Positions 1 to 10,432 of a stretch of 64,000 nucleotides of DNA are shown here, one piece after another. The first letter of the stretch is position 1; every line of letters begins with the position of its first letter. The notes under the pieces are model-generated. The model saw nothing but the letters and a program-made list of their open reading frames with translations, searched no databases and was not told the origin of the DNA. The DNA comes from Orobanche coerulescens (taxonomy: Eukaryota > Streptophyta > Magnoliopsida > Lamiales > Orobanchaceae). The stretch covers positions 40,387,001 through 40,451,000 of the forward strand of contig CM065806.1 of NCBI GenBank assembly GCA_033398695.1, read 5' to 3'. The position numbers were made by a program, and so were the translations under genes.

Positions 1-1
1 G

Positions 2-394
2 GTGGGCTCAATGTCTAATGAGATGCAGAAAGCGCACGAGAAAATGACTTCTGCTAGGCAGATTCTCGCACACTTGACCGAACTTTATGGAGAGCACGGT
101 AGGACTGCTAGATATGAGATATTGTAGCAGTTATTCAGTGCTAGGATAAAGGAAGGGGAGAAAGTGGGAGACCACATCCTCAAGATGATCTCTATGATTG
201 AGAGGCTCGAGGTGTTCAACTTTCATATGGATGTATCCCTTCAGATTGATCTCATCCTTCAATCTCTGCCTGACTCCTTCATGCAATTTGTAATGAATTT
301 CAACTGTAATGAGATTTCATGCACATTAGCTGGGCTAATGATTAAACTGGTGACAGAACAGTCTAACATGAACCGAGAGAGGCTACTCTTGTGA
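2..394 (+). pseudogene. copia-1 gag, N-terminal and central part
   Basis: This is the nucleocapsid/capsid precursor of a Ty1/copia element. The frame reads from base 2 through an in-frame TAG at 125-127 to a TGA ending at 394. The segment contains the plant copia gag pattern (UBN2-type): a region ending YEIL, then a helix with GDHILKMISMIERLE, then DLILQSLPDSFMQFVMNFN. The start is outside the window. The premature TAG and the frame change before the zinc knuckle make it non-functional. The assignment to gag rests on motif order and on the downstream pol genes. Confidence 0.8.
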
Positions 395-461
395 TGTCTT
401 CTGGGCCTCGGAGGTCCAAGAACAAGAAGGAAAAGACCTACGAGCAGTATAAATCCAAGAA

Positions 462-599
462 ATGGGTGCAGAAAGGCAACGGAAGGCCCAAAAGGTTCAG
501 ATGGTAGGCGGTCCAAAACCTATGGACAAATGTCCTAAATGCGGTGTGCTGGGCCACTGGTGCAGGACTTGTCCCAAGATCAATGTCGCATCAGGTACG
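462..599 (+). pseudogene. copia-1 gag zinc knuckle, cut by Athila insertion
   Basis: A CX2CX4HX4C retroviral zinc knuckle (CPKCGVLGHWCRTC) is encoded around 531-572, in a different frame from the gag segment before it. Zinc knuckles of gag bind the element RNA during packaging. The reading frame stops being copia at base 599, where the Athila LTR begins. The codon phase at 597-599 matches the phase at 9032, so the copia frame was open across this point before the insertion. Confidence 0.85.
595..599. repeat. Target site duplication GTACG, left copy (Athila-1)
   Basis: GTACG lies directly left of the Athila LTR and is repeated at 9027-9031 directly right of it. A 5-bp duplication is normal for Ty3/gypsy integration, so both outer ends of this element are original. 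Confidence 0.93.
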
Positions 600-1387
600 T
601 GTTGTTGGTTTGATTCTTTAGTCTTATACTCGCAAGCGCACGATTTGTTCGATGTAGATATGCGGTGCAAGGTCGATTCCACAGGGAGGACTATACTAGT
701 GAAGTCAAATGATTCCTATCGTTTTGAACCAAATTATATTAAATTCTAACCTAGTCCCAAATAATTTATTTTTGAATGGTTATAATAATTGCATTAAATA
801 ACAGTAATTTTTAAGTAGATTTTAGATAAATTGATTTTAAATAATTTACTAGGGTTTAGAGTCCACCAATGTCTATTTATTATTTATTTTATATTTTAAT
901 TCCAAGAAATTCGGGGAATAGATTAAATCAATCTCACTATTTCCTATAGATTTGACAATAAGTACAAAATTATAATTCAAATATAGATTTTCCTTCGCTT
1001 AAAAAATGTAATTTCTAAGCATTATATGTATCCAATTTAATGGAAAACAAATAATCAAAGAAATTAACTAATATCAATAATCACAAAGCAAGGGGGAATT
1101 TATAACTATCAAAAATACGTGATATAATTGATGAAATAATATTCCCCTATTGAAGCGAAAATCATAATCGTTAAAAATATTTATTTGGAATTATTATATA
1201 AATATTAATAATAATATAGACATGGTTTCATCATAACCCCAGTAAAAGAAAATTACTCACTCATAATAACAACACAAATAAATAAATATTCCATAATATT
1301 ATTACACAAATATAATTTTATTACACAATATTTTTTTTCTCTCCCTTACAATAATATCTCTCTATTTTTTCTCCTTTTTTTTCCTCC
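600..1387 (-). repeat. Athila-1 3' LTR, truncated
   Basis: This aligns with 7709 to about 8490 of the right LTR with few substitutions and small indels. It starts with TGTTGTTGG on the + strand, which is the LTR 3' end in element orientation. The alignment ends near 1387 in a run of T followed by CCTCC, and integrase codons begin immediately. The promoter half of this LTR is therefore missing. Confidence 0.92.
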
Positions 1388-2018
1388 ATCACTTATAATT
1401 GCTCGTGGTGTTCCAAATCTGGAAAAAATATTTTCTTTCAAAAATTTTACCACGACTTTGTGGTCATTTGTTTTGCAAGCAATTGCTTCTACCCATTTTG
1501 AAACATAATCGACGGCCACAAGGATGTAAAGATTGCCAAAAGAAATTGGAAAAGGTCCCATAAAATCTATGCCCCAAACATCAAATATTTCAATAATTAA
1601 AGTTGGGTTTAAAGGCATCATATTTCGTTTAGAAATTCGACCTAATCTTTGACATCTATCACATGTGCTGCAATATGAATGTGTATCTTTGAAAAGTGTT
1701 GGCCAATAAAAACCACATTGCAGAATTTTAGCAGTTGTTTTTTTTGAACTAAAATGACCTCCACATGCATGATCATGACAAAAGGAAATGATATTTTGTT
1801 GTTCATGTTCTGGCACACATCTCCTAATAATTTGATCGACAATATTTGAACAAATATGGATCATCCCAAAAGAATTTTTTTACTTCGTTTAAAAATTTTG
1901 TTTTATCTTGATTATTCCAATGAGATGGCATGTTACCGGTAACAAGGTAATTGACAATGTCGCATACCAAGGTATTTGAGAAAGCAGGACATGAGTTGTT
2001 CATCGGGGAAAGTTTCAT
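1388..2018 (-). pseudogene. Athila-1 integrase, 3'-truncated
   Basis: The integrase inserts the cDNA into the genome. The N-terminal zinc-binding region (CHDHACGGH and CSTCDRC) and the start of the catalytic core ([10 protein letters not shown] with the first Asp, then ISDGG with the second Asp) are visible. The reading stops being integrase right after ISDGG because the LTR follows, so the third catalytic residue, Glu, and the C-terminal domain are lost. The segment joining it to RNase H is shifted in frame near 1824-1860. The wording is typical of Athila elements. Confidence 0.87.
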
Positions 2019-2664
2019 TAATGGGAGGTTCTTTATCGGTAAAATTCACGATTAGCCTAGACAAATGATCGGCAACAACATTTTCAACACCTTTTTATCT
2101 CGAATTTCTAAGTCAAACTCTTGTAACAATAGAATCCAACGGATCAAGCGAGGTTTAGCATCTTTCTTAGAAAGAAGATATTTTAATGCGGCATGATCGG
2201 AGTAAATTATGACTTTTGAACCAATCAAGTAAGGTCGAAATTTGTCTAAAGCAAAAGCATCGCAAGCAATTCTTTTCGGTTGTAGAATAATTTAATTGGG
2301 CATCATTTAGAGTTCTACTTGCATAATATATTACGATTGGCAATTTATTTTCTCTTTGACCCAATACTACAAGCGGCATAGTCGGATGCATCGCACATTA
2401 TTTCAAAAGGAAGATTCCGGTTTGGAGATTTGATGATAGGTGCGAGCTCAACATAGATTTGAGTGTCTTAAAAGCTTTTAGACAATGATCATCAAATACG
2501 AAAGGTGTGTCTTTTGAAAGTAAATTACATAATGGCCTTGAGATTTTACTAAAATCTTTGATGAATCGACAGTAAAAACCGGCATGGCCTAAGAATGACC
2601 GAATTTCTTTAATCGTTCGTGGGGGTGGAAGGCTGGATATTAAATCAACTTTAGATTTGTCCAC
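2019..2664 (-). pseudogene. Athila-1 RNase H and RT connection region, frameshifted
   Basis: Two open pieces are visible. The one at 2398-2664 carries the RT thumb/connection pattern (IRSFLGHAGFYCRFIKDFSK). The one at 2167-2391 carries the start of RNase H ([18 protein letters not shown] with the TTEKN region). After it comes the Athila-like stretch corresponding to VADHLSRL and FPDEQL, near 1990-2080. RNase H removes the RNA strand during cDNA synthesis. Frame changes between the pieces rule out a functional product. Confidence 0.82.
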
Positions 2665-3856
2665 CTCAATTCCTTTTCGAAATCACATGTCCTAAGACAA
2701 TTCCTTTTTAACCATAAAATGACATTTTTCCCGATTTAGGACAAGATTCTTCTCCTTACACCTAACCAACACTTGGGTTAAGTGGTGTAAACATTCATCA
2801 AAGCTAGACCCGAATACGGAAAAATCATCCACAAAAATTTCCAAAAACGCTCAACCATGTCGGAAAAAATGCTCATCATACACATTTGAAAAGTAGCGGG
2901 TGCATTACAGAGACCAAATGGCATTCGTCGGTAAGCAAAAGTTAGAAAGGACAGGTAAAAGTGGTTTTTCTTGATCTTCGGGAGCAATGGGAATTTGGTT
3001 ATAGCCGGAATATCCATCAAGAAAACAATAATAAGCATGGCCCGCTAACCTTTCTAGCATTTGATCAATAAAAGGAAGTGGAAAGTGATCTTTTCTTATG
3101 TGAGTTCAATTTTACGTAATCAATCTGAGACTCTCCATCGATTTGAATTGGTTGGAACAAGTTCATTTTCTTCATTCGTGATTACGGTTATGCGAGATTT
3201 CTTTGGAACCATATGAGCAGGTGACCCAAGAGCTATCGAAATAGGGTAGATGATCCCTACATCTAAGAGTTTGATTATTTCAGCTCTTACAACTTCTTTC
3301 AAATTAGGATTTAGTCTTCTTTGAAATTCTCGGGAAGTTTTCGCATTTTCTTCAAGGTGAATTCGATGCATGCATATAGAAGGATTAATACCTTTAATAT
3401 CGGAGATGGTCCGACCTATTGCTTCTTTATGTTCTTTAAGAACATTGATTAACTTATCTTCTCGTTCTTCATCTAAATCGAGATGCTATGATGACAGCGG
3501 GGTTTACGATGGCCCTAAAAATGCATATTTTAGAGATTCGGGTAATGGATTGAGCTCTATCTTTGAATCCTCAATAGTTACTTCATTATTCATTTGGCTC
3601 TCAAGTGGTTCGGTTTTAGCTTTCCATTTATCATTATCGAATAATGGTGTAGACTCTAGTAAAGAATTTACTTCATTAATTGAATTGTCGATGTCAAAAT
3701 CGAGCCAAAATGAGCAAGACTGACTTTCAAAAAGATCATCATCATCCATTTTGGAAAGAAATAAGGACCCATACTCTCTATCATATTTACCTCACAGACA
3801 TCATCAAGATCATCATGTTGTTGAGAAATGTTAAACATATTTAGTTCAACAGTCAT
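2665..3856 (-). pseudogene. Athila-1 reverse transcriptase, frameshifted
   Basis: The pattern reads from PLPESLKYAFLG (about 3510) through RRLNPNLKEVVRAEIIKLLD and PKKSRITVI (3120-3371) to RRMPFGLCNAPATFQ (2778-3038). The catalytic FVDD is still encoded at 2824-2835, but in a different frame from the MPFGLCNAPATF segment. Reverse transcriptase copies the element RNA to cDNA. Several frameshifts are present, including the loss of the conserved WR-(V)CIDYRKLN stretch near 3120. Order and wording fit Athila. Confidence 0.87.
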
Positions 3857-4430
3857 ATTTCCAAAAGAAAATTTTATGATGCCATTTCTACGATTAATTA
3901 ATGCATTTGAAGTAGCTAAAAATGGCCTTCCTAAAATAACAGGATTTGATCTTTGGTATTCTCAACGAGTTCGAGTGTCTATGAATATAAAATCAACAGG
4001 AAAGTAGAATTTATCTACTTGAATCAGAACATCCTCTACGATTCCTCGAGGTATTTTTATAGATCTATCAGCTAGTTGAAGTATCACGGATGTTGATTTT
4101 AGCTCCCCTAATCCAAGTTGTGTATCAACAGAATATGGTAATAAATTCTGCGGCTCCTAAATCAAGCAAGGCTCGTTTAATGATGTGATCTCCAATGACA
4201 CAAGATATTGTAGGACTACCAAGATCTTTATACTTAACGGGAGTTTTATTTTGGATTATTGAGCTAACATGTTCAGCTAAAAATGCCTTTCTTGGAACAT
4301 TTGTTCTTCTTTTTACAGTGCAAAGATCTTTCAAGAACTTAGAATAAGCAGGCACTTGTTTAATAGCATCAAGGAATGGAATATTTATTCGAACTTGTTT
4401 AAATATTTCCATTATATCTTTGTATTGCAC
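3857..4430 (-). pseudogene. Athila-1 aspartic protease region
   Basis: The segment at 4125-4430 contains the upstream Athila pattern (IPFLDAIKQVPAYSKFLKDL, then KRRTNVPRKAFL) and the protease active-site region ALLDLGA. Athila proteases often carry DLGA rather than the DTG/DSG of other families, so the motif is not a defect in itself. After DLGA the frame is lost. The remaining stretch to 3857 still carries homologous wording in other frames. The protease would cut the polyprotein into mature proteins. Confidence 0.75.
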
Positions 4431-5960
4431 ACTTTTATCTTTTGGAATAAGTCTTTCAGGAAATGGAGCTTTTGGAACGTAAGGCTTTTCTTTTTCCTTA
4501 GAATCTTTTGGTTTTGAAACTTGTGGTTCATTTGATTTTTCTTCCGGATCATATTCAGGCTTTTGTATTTCTTTTCCACTTCTAAGGGTAGTTATGGGTG
4601 AACCTGCGTTAGAAGAGTTTACTTCATATTGTCCTTTAGGATTAGGGATGGGTGACTCGGAAATTTTCCCTTTTCTCTTTACTAAAGTTGTTGCAAGTTG
4701 ACCAATTTGTGTTTCAATCTTAGAAATAGCACTGTGAGTTTGGTATGCGACTTCTTTGAGTTGATTGGAACATTTGTTGAGTAGATTGCATGAATTGTTG
4801 CAACGTATCTTCCAAAGATGGTTTCTTTGGCACTATAGAAGGATCTTGATAAGTATTTGGAGGATATTGAGTCGGACGGACATTTGGTTGCTTTGGCATA
4901 TTCATTTGAGGTCCTCCTTGATTCATTGGAGGCATATTTTGCTTCCAGGAAAAATTTGGATGATTCCTCCAATTTGGATTATAAGTTGGAGCAAATGGGT
5001 GTCAGAAGATTTTCCATATGAATGTAACACATTGACTTCTTCATTAAAAATTTCTTGATTTTGTGGACCAGAGGACAAGATTGAGATGAATGAAATGATT
5101 CCGCACATGAAATGCAAAATTCATTTTTGAGTTTGTGAGGGGATGGATTGCTTCAAGACTAACGCATCCACTTTTCGTACTAAATCATCTATAGTAGATT
5201 TTATTTCAACATCTTGTTTAACCTCGTAAATTCCACCTTTTTTTGGGGTCGTATGCATCGATTTGGCTCTAGAGTCGAGTGAATTCCATTGTTGTGAATT
5301 AATTGACATATTTTCAAGTGCATTCCAAGCTTCGTCTCGATTATGGTGAAGAAATTTTCCACCATGCATTGATTGGATTAATTGGCGATTGTTTGGAGTT
5401 AAACCGTCATAAAAATATTTTACCAAACGCCATATTTCAAAACCATGATGGGGACACTTAAGGATTAAATCATTAAATCTTTCCCAACACTCGTAAAATT
5501 CTTCATTTTCTTTTTGGAAAAATTCGGATATTTCTCTTCTAAGACTATCGATTTTGGACATTGGAAAAAATTTTGCGAGAAATTTATTCACTAGTTGGTC
5601 CCAACTAGTAATTGTTCTTGCTTGAAGAGAATTTAGCGAATTTTGCTTTATCTTTGAGAGAAAATGGAAATAATCTAAGTTTGTGATTCATCAGAGAAAT
5701 TTTGGAATCGTAAAGTAGAACAAATATCGAGAAATTCCTTGACATGCATATACGGATCTTCTCTTTCCAAACCGTGAAAAGATGGAAGAAGTTGAATTAT
5801 TGATGGTTTAAGTTCGAAATGAGTTGCATTAGTCGTAGGCAACACTATGCAAGAGGGAGAATTAGCACTCCGGAGAAAAATATTCTATTAAAGTTTTTCT
5901 TTTGCAACTTGATTATTCCGATTTTCGATTTCGTCCATTTTTGGTATCGGTTTTATTTGT
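4431..5960 (-). pseudogene. Athila-1 gag, frameshifted
   Basis: The best-preserved piece (5121-5591, 156 codons) carries the gypsy gag capsid pattern: FFPMSKIDSLRREISEFFQ, EEFYECWERFNDLILKCPHH, then the WNALENMS region. Upstream, near 5690-5830, an Athila-type segment (DPYMHVKEFLDICSTLRF) lies in another frame. Downstream at 4682-4935 is the proline/asparagine-rich gag tail (PPMNQGGPQMNMPKQPN, then KPSLEDTLQQFMQ). Gag forms the virus-like particle. At least three frame changes break it. Confidence 0.82.
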
Positions 5961-6688
5961 TGAACTTCAATTTTAGTTAAGGACAATCTTCTTCTCGTTA
6001 ATCGACCTTTATTATTTCGTTGCCAAACTTGCATTCACCGATATTACAATTTTTTTAACTTTGCATACAAACCAAATTATGATAGTCGATCGAACTTCCA
6101 GATCGTTGGAGGCGTCTGGCAGTCGCACTTAAAATCCAACTTTCTTCGGCATGTACAACAGAGGCCTTTTTGCCAAAATTCAATCGATTTTCAAAATCAC
6201 TTTGTACGAGATTGATATTTAGCTTTTCTCTATTCGAATCGAACAAAGTAGTGAGTGAAAAATATCAATCCCTTGTTGAATCTTTTAAAGGATTTTATTG
6301 TTTTAATTATTATTATTTTGAGTTTTTATATTTTTATTATTATTAATAATAATGATAATTATTATAATTATTACTAAAATTATAGGATGTAATAGATTGC
6401 AAAGGAATAAATTTATTAATTGATCTACGGAAGCAATATCTATTGATAAACTAAATTATACGACGAGAAATATTACAACTAAACTAAATGTCTAAGAATA
6501 ATGTAAATAGAAAATAACAACTAAAAATACAATCTAAATTACCACTACAAGATTCTATTAAAACTAAAGACAAGATATAAAAATTAAAAAAAATTCTGAT
6601 ATATTTTTGTTACTTATATTTTATATTTATTTTTTATATTTTTATATTTATTATAATTTTATTATATTTTTAGACTAATAATATTGAG

Positions 6689-6719
<31 letters not shown>

Positions 6720-7682
6720 CCAGATATATTATTTACTTTTAAAAAAAAATCAGTTTTTTTTAAAACAGTTTTTATGCAAACAGTTTTTAAAACAAATTTT
6801 ATAAAAGTTTTTATAAAAGGTAAAGCAGTTTTACCTTTTAAAAAAGGTAATTAAAAAATTAAAATTACAAACTTTTATTTTATTCAAACAATAGAAATAG
6901 TTTTTTTTTTTTTACAAATTATCGTTTCTTTTTTTTTTTTTTAAATTTTCAGGCTTTTAATTTTTTTAGTATTTTCCCTTTTTATTAAAATATTGTAATT
7001 TATTTTAAAAAAAATAAATTCTGTTTTTATTAAAAAAAATTCAAAGTTCAGAAAGTTTATTTTATTATATATATTCCAGATTGTTTAAATTATTAATTCT
7101 TAATTGATTTTTTTTTAGATTTTTATGAAAATTAATTTTTTAATAAAACTAGCAGTTTTACTTTTAAAAATAAAATAAAATAATTCAGATTTTTATTTAT
7201 TACGGAAAATAATATTCCAGATTATTTTTAATTTATTTTATTATTTTTATTTCGAATTTAAATTAAAAATTTTGATTTTTATAATATTAATATACCAAAA
7301 TTACAAAAATATTACCTTAAAATCTGAAACTTTTTGTATTTTCCAGATCTCTTTTTTTTTTAAAATAAAAATAAATAAGTTCTGAATTTTTAAAGTTTTT
7401 CAGATTTTTTTATATTTTTATATATTTTTGGACTTTTTAATTTTTTATTATTATTTTATTATTATTTTTACGAAAATGAACAGTAGATTTTATTATTATT
7501 ACTTATATTTATTATTAAAAGTTTTTAAAGTTTTTCAGATTTTTCTTTATGAATAAAATAAATTCTACAACTAACAGATATTAAAAAGACAGATAATAAT
7601 AAAGAAAAGCAGTAAAATAAATAACTAGTAGAGGAATTCAACTAACTTGGTGACGACGGTCTTCTTGTACTTCGTTTGCGCC
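5961..7682 (-). other. Athila-1 untranslated leader, very AT-rich
   Basis: Between the primer-binding site and gag lies about 1.7 kb of A+T-rich DNA with long T and A runs and an (AT)n tract. No protein-coding pattern was seen on either strand. A long leader before gag is usual for Athila elements. Confidence 0.7.
6692..6719. repeat. (AT)n microsatellite
   Basis: Uninterrupted AT dinucleotide run of about 14 units inside the Athila-1 leader. Confidence 0.95.
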
Positions 7683-7700
7683 TCCCCGGCAACGGCGCCA
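7683..7700 (-). promoter_or_regulatory. Athila-1 primer-binding site, tRNA-Asp
   Basis: The + strand reads TCCCCGGCAACGGCGCCA, which is the 3' end of plant tRNA-Asp including CCA. The element strand is therefore its complement and binds that tRNA to prime minus-strand cDNA. It lies 8 bp from the LTR edge at 7709. It fixes the element orientation as minus. Confidence 0.96.
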
Positions 7701-8513
7701 AAAAAACTTGTTGTTGGTTTGATTCTTTAGTCTTATACTCGCAAGCGCACGATTTGTTCGATGTAGATATGCGGTGCAAGGTCGATTCCACAGGGAGGAC
7801 TATACTAGTGAAGTCAAATGATTCCTATCGTTTTGAACCAAATTATATTAAATTCTAACCTAGTCCCAAATAATTTATTTTTGAATGGTTATAATAATTG
7901 CATTAAATAACAGTAATTTTTAAGTAGATTTTAGATAAATTGATTTTAAATAATTTACTAGGGTTTAGAGTCCACCAATGTCTATTTATTATTTATTTTA
8001 TATTTTAATTCCAAGAAATTCGGGGAATAGATTCGAAATCAATCTCACTATTTCCTATAGATTTGACAATAAGTACAAAATTATAATTCAAATATAGATT
8101 TTCCTTCGCTTAAAAATGTAATTTCTAAGCATTATATGTATCGATTTAATGGAAAACAAATAATCAAAGAAATTAACTAATATCAATAATCACAAAGCAA
8201 GGGGAATTTATAACTATCAAAAATACGTGATATAATTGATGAAATAATATTCCCTATTGAAGCGAAAATCATAATCGTTAAAAATATTTATTTGGAATTA
8301 TTATATAAATATTAATAATAATATAGACATGGTTTCATCATAACCCCAGGAAAAGAAAATTACTCACTCATAATAACAACACAAATAAATAAATATTCCA
8401 TAATATTATTACACAAATATAATTTTATTACACAATATTTTTTTCTCTCCCTTACAATAATATCTCTCTATTTTTCTCCTTTTTTCTCCTCCCCAAACAC
8501 TACACAATCATCC

Positions 8514-8523
8514 CTATTTATAC
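8514..8523 (-). promoter_or_regulatory. TATA-like box of Athila-1 LTR
   Basis: On the element strand this reads GTATAAATAG, a good plant TATA box. It lies about 500 bp from the LTR start in element orientation and about 75 bp downstream of the inverted repeat at 8599-8626. The same box is present in the second Athila LTR near 63908. Confidence 0.65.
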
Positions 8524-8598
8524 TACTTCAAAATCAATAAAATAATCATTTTTACAATTAAAAATTCCACCCCCAACAATAATACACGGCTGCCATGA

Positions 8599-8626
8599 GT
8601 GCTGATGTCATGGATGACATCAGCAC
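8599..8626. repeat. Perfect 13-bp inverted repeat in Athila LTR
   Basis: GTGCTGATGTCAT and its exact reverse complement ATGACATCAGCAC are separated by GG. The arms contain TGATGTCA/TGACATCA, close to bZIP sites. It sits upstream of the TATA-like box. The second Athila copy shows the start of the same repeat (GTGCTGATG) at the window edge. Confidence 0.9.
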
Positions 8627-9026
8627 AGAGTTGAAATTCCGGTCCAATCGGGTGTTGACACGTGGCGCGATATGGTCCGTCTATTTAATTGTCCTTGACG
8701 GTCATAACTTCTTCATACGAACTCGGATTTGGATGAATTTTTTTAAAACGATCGTCTCGGCGACGAATAAAGTGAGACCAGTCGTGACTATATTTGAGTT
8801 TTGTAAAAATATCGCCCTTGAACCAATTGATATGTCTTATCTAGGTTGGTTAACCTGCAGATATAATTTAATTCCAATTAATTATCCAAAAATGACATAA
8901 AATTATAGAAAATTATAAGAAAATGAAATAATATAAATATATGGTAAAACGAATAAATTATCACACAAAACACACAATTATATACATAAAATACTAATAA
9001 AAATATTACTCAAAATATACTAAACA

Positions 9027-9031
9027 GTACG
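9027..9031. repeat. Target site duplication GTACG, right copy (Athila-1)
   Basis: Exact repeat of 595-599, directly after the LTR end TAAACA. The copia-1 reading frame resumes here. Confidence 0.93.
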
Positions 9032-9484
9032 GAACTTTCTGTTTTTGAAATCAATTATTCCGCTACTGTATATTCTGCTTCATGGATTTTGGATTCAGGT
9101 GCTACTTCTCATATTTGTACTATGAATCAGGATCTGGAACGAAGTAGGCAGCTTGAAGCTGGGGAAGTGATGATCACTGTCGAAAGCGGACAAAGTATCG
9201 AGGCAACCAATATTGGATCACTCCTACTGGGTTTAGAATCTAGTTTTATTTTGACGTTAGATGAAGTACTTGTTTTGCCCAAGGGACATAAAAACATTGT
9301 ATCCTTTCCAGTCTTGGACCGGAAAGGATTTTCTTTCTTCATTGGCAATGGTAGTTGTAAAATTTACTTTCGAAATAAATTGGTTGGAACAGCTACGTTG
9401 TTGAATGGTTTATATCATATCAATTTACAAAATAAATCAGCAGTGAACATTATAACTAGGAAATGTTGGCAAGAAAGATACTAA
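9032..9484 (+). pseudogene. copia-1 aspartic protease
   Basis: The retroviral-type protease that cleaves the copia polyprotein. The active-site pattern WILDSGATSHIC is at about 9083-9118, with Asp-Ser-Gly intact. It is followed by VLVLPKGHKNIVSFPVL and the KIYFRNKLVGTATLLNGLY stretch, normal for plant copia. The upstream frame is continuous with the gag part before the Athila insertion. It ends with a stop at 9482-9484 after a frameshift near 9460, just before the integrase zinc region. Confidence 0.88.
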
Positions 9485-10432
9485 TCAAGCTCTTAAGTGG
9501 CACCTTAGACTTGGTCACGTTGGTGAGACCAAGGTTTACAAAATGGAGAAAGATGGACTTTTAAGTCCATTAGGTGTAAAACCCTATCCAACTTGTGAAT
9601 CCTGCCTTAGAGGCAACATGACTAAGTCCCCCTTCACAGAGACATTTGAAAGGGCTGCTGAAAAACTTGGGTTGGTATATACCGACGTTTCTGGTGGTTT
9701 GGAAGAAGCCCTAGACGGATATCAATATTTCATAACATTCACATATGATCATACTAGTTATGGGATTGTGTACTTAATGAAACATAAGTCCGAAGCCTTT
9801 ACTAAATTCAAAGAATTTAAGGCCCTAGTTGAAAAACAGACTGGATATCATATCAAAGCACTTCGGTCTGACCGAGGTGGCGAATATACAGAGTTTGATG
9901 AGTTTCTTAAAGAACATGGAATAGTTTCACAATTCACGCCACCAGGAATGCCACAGTTAAATGGTGTTTCATAAAAGAGAAATTGGACTTTGTTGGAGAT
10001 GGCCCCTCCATGTTGAATTACACTGATTTACCATTTTACCTTTGGGGGTATGCCTTACTTAACGTTGCCTATATCCTTAATAGATGTCCTTCCAAATTCA
10101 TTCCTATCACTCCGCATGAGATGTGGAAGGGTAATAAACCAAGTCTTAATCACATAAGGATTTGGGGATGTCCAGCCTATGTGAAGAAGGCTAAGGTGGA
10201 CAAACTGGAAGCGAGGTCCGCCAAAGGACATTTCATAGGATACCCAGAGGACTCGATGGGTTATCTATTCTACATGCTAGAAGACCATAGGGTCGTTGTG
10301 GCTTTACAAGCACACTTCCCTGAGGATGAGTTCATTCAGGAAGGTAGCTTGGGTAGAAATATCTCTTTGGAAGAGCATAATGAAAGTCCTGAGGAGACAT
10401 CTGATCAGGGATCATGAATCGAATATATTGTA
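9485..10432 (+). pseudogene. copia-1 integrase
   Basis: GAG-pre-integrase (WHLRLGHVGETKVYKMEKDG) and a CESCLRGNMTKSPF zinc region are followed by the catalytic core. The core has TDVSG with the first Asp and RSDRGGEY with the second Asp. A stop and frameshift at 9972-9990 fall exactly where the third catalytic residue, Glu of the NGVxER region, should be. The C-terminal part (9983-10417) continues with PHEMWKGNKPSLNHIRIWGCP and FIGYPEDSMGYLFY. The wording resembles Angela-type elements. Confidence 0.88.

Larger units (their letters stand above)
600..9026 (-). mobile_element. Athila-type Ty3/gypsy retrotransposon (Athila-1), deleted
   Basis: On the minus strand the order is LTR (7709-9026), tRNA-Asp primer-binding site (7683-7700), AT-rich leader, gag, protease, reverse transcriptase, RNase H, truncated integrase, partial LTR (600-1387). 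The tRNA-Asp primer, the DLGA protease motif and the integrase wording match the Athila lineage. It sits inside copia-1 with a 5-bp duplication (GTACG). A deletion has removed the integrase C-terminus, any env-like region, the polypurine tract and about 530 bp of the 3' LTR. Numerous frameshifts show it is inactive. Confidence 0.93.
7709..9026 (-). repeat. Athila-1 5' LTR, complete (1318 bp)
   Basis: It begins TGTTGTTGG on the + strand and ends TAAACA at 9026, next to the GTACG duplication. The first ~780 bp match 600-1387, and the first ~900 bp match 63093-64000. The U5 part near the left edge contains the Athila-typical stretch complementary to CTCCCTGTGGAATCGACC. A TATA-like box and a strong inverted repeat lie in its promoter half. 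Confidence 0.94.

Noticed and set aside
7683..7700. A host tRNA-Asp gene
   Set aside because: Only the 18 3'-terminal bases including CCA are present, placed at the LTR edge; this is a primer-binding site.
7676..7858. 60-codon frame beginning at the Athila primer site, repeated in part at 462-749
   Set aside because: It covers the tRNA-Asp primer site and LTR edge; the repeat only reflects the two LTR copies.
8595..8900. 101-codon + strand frame
   Set aside because: It runs opposite to the Athila element inside its LTR and begins with the inverted repeat; no family likeness.
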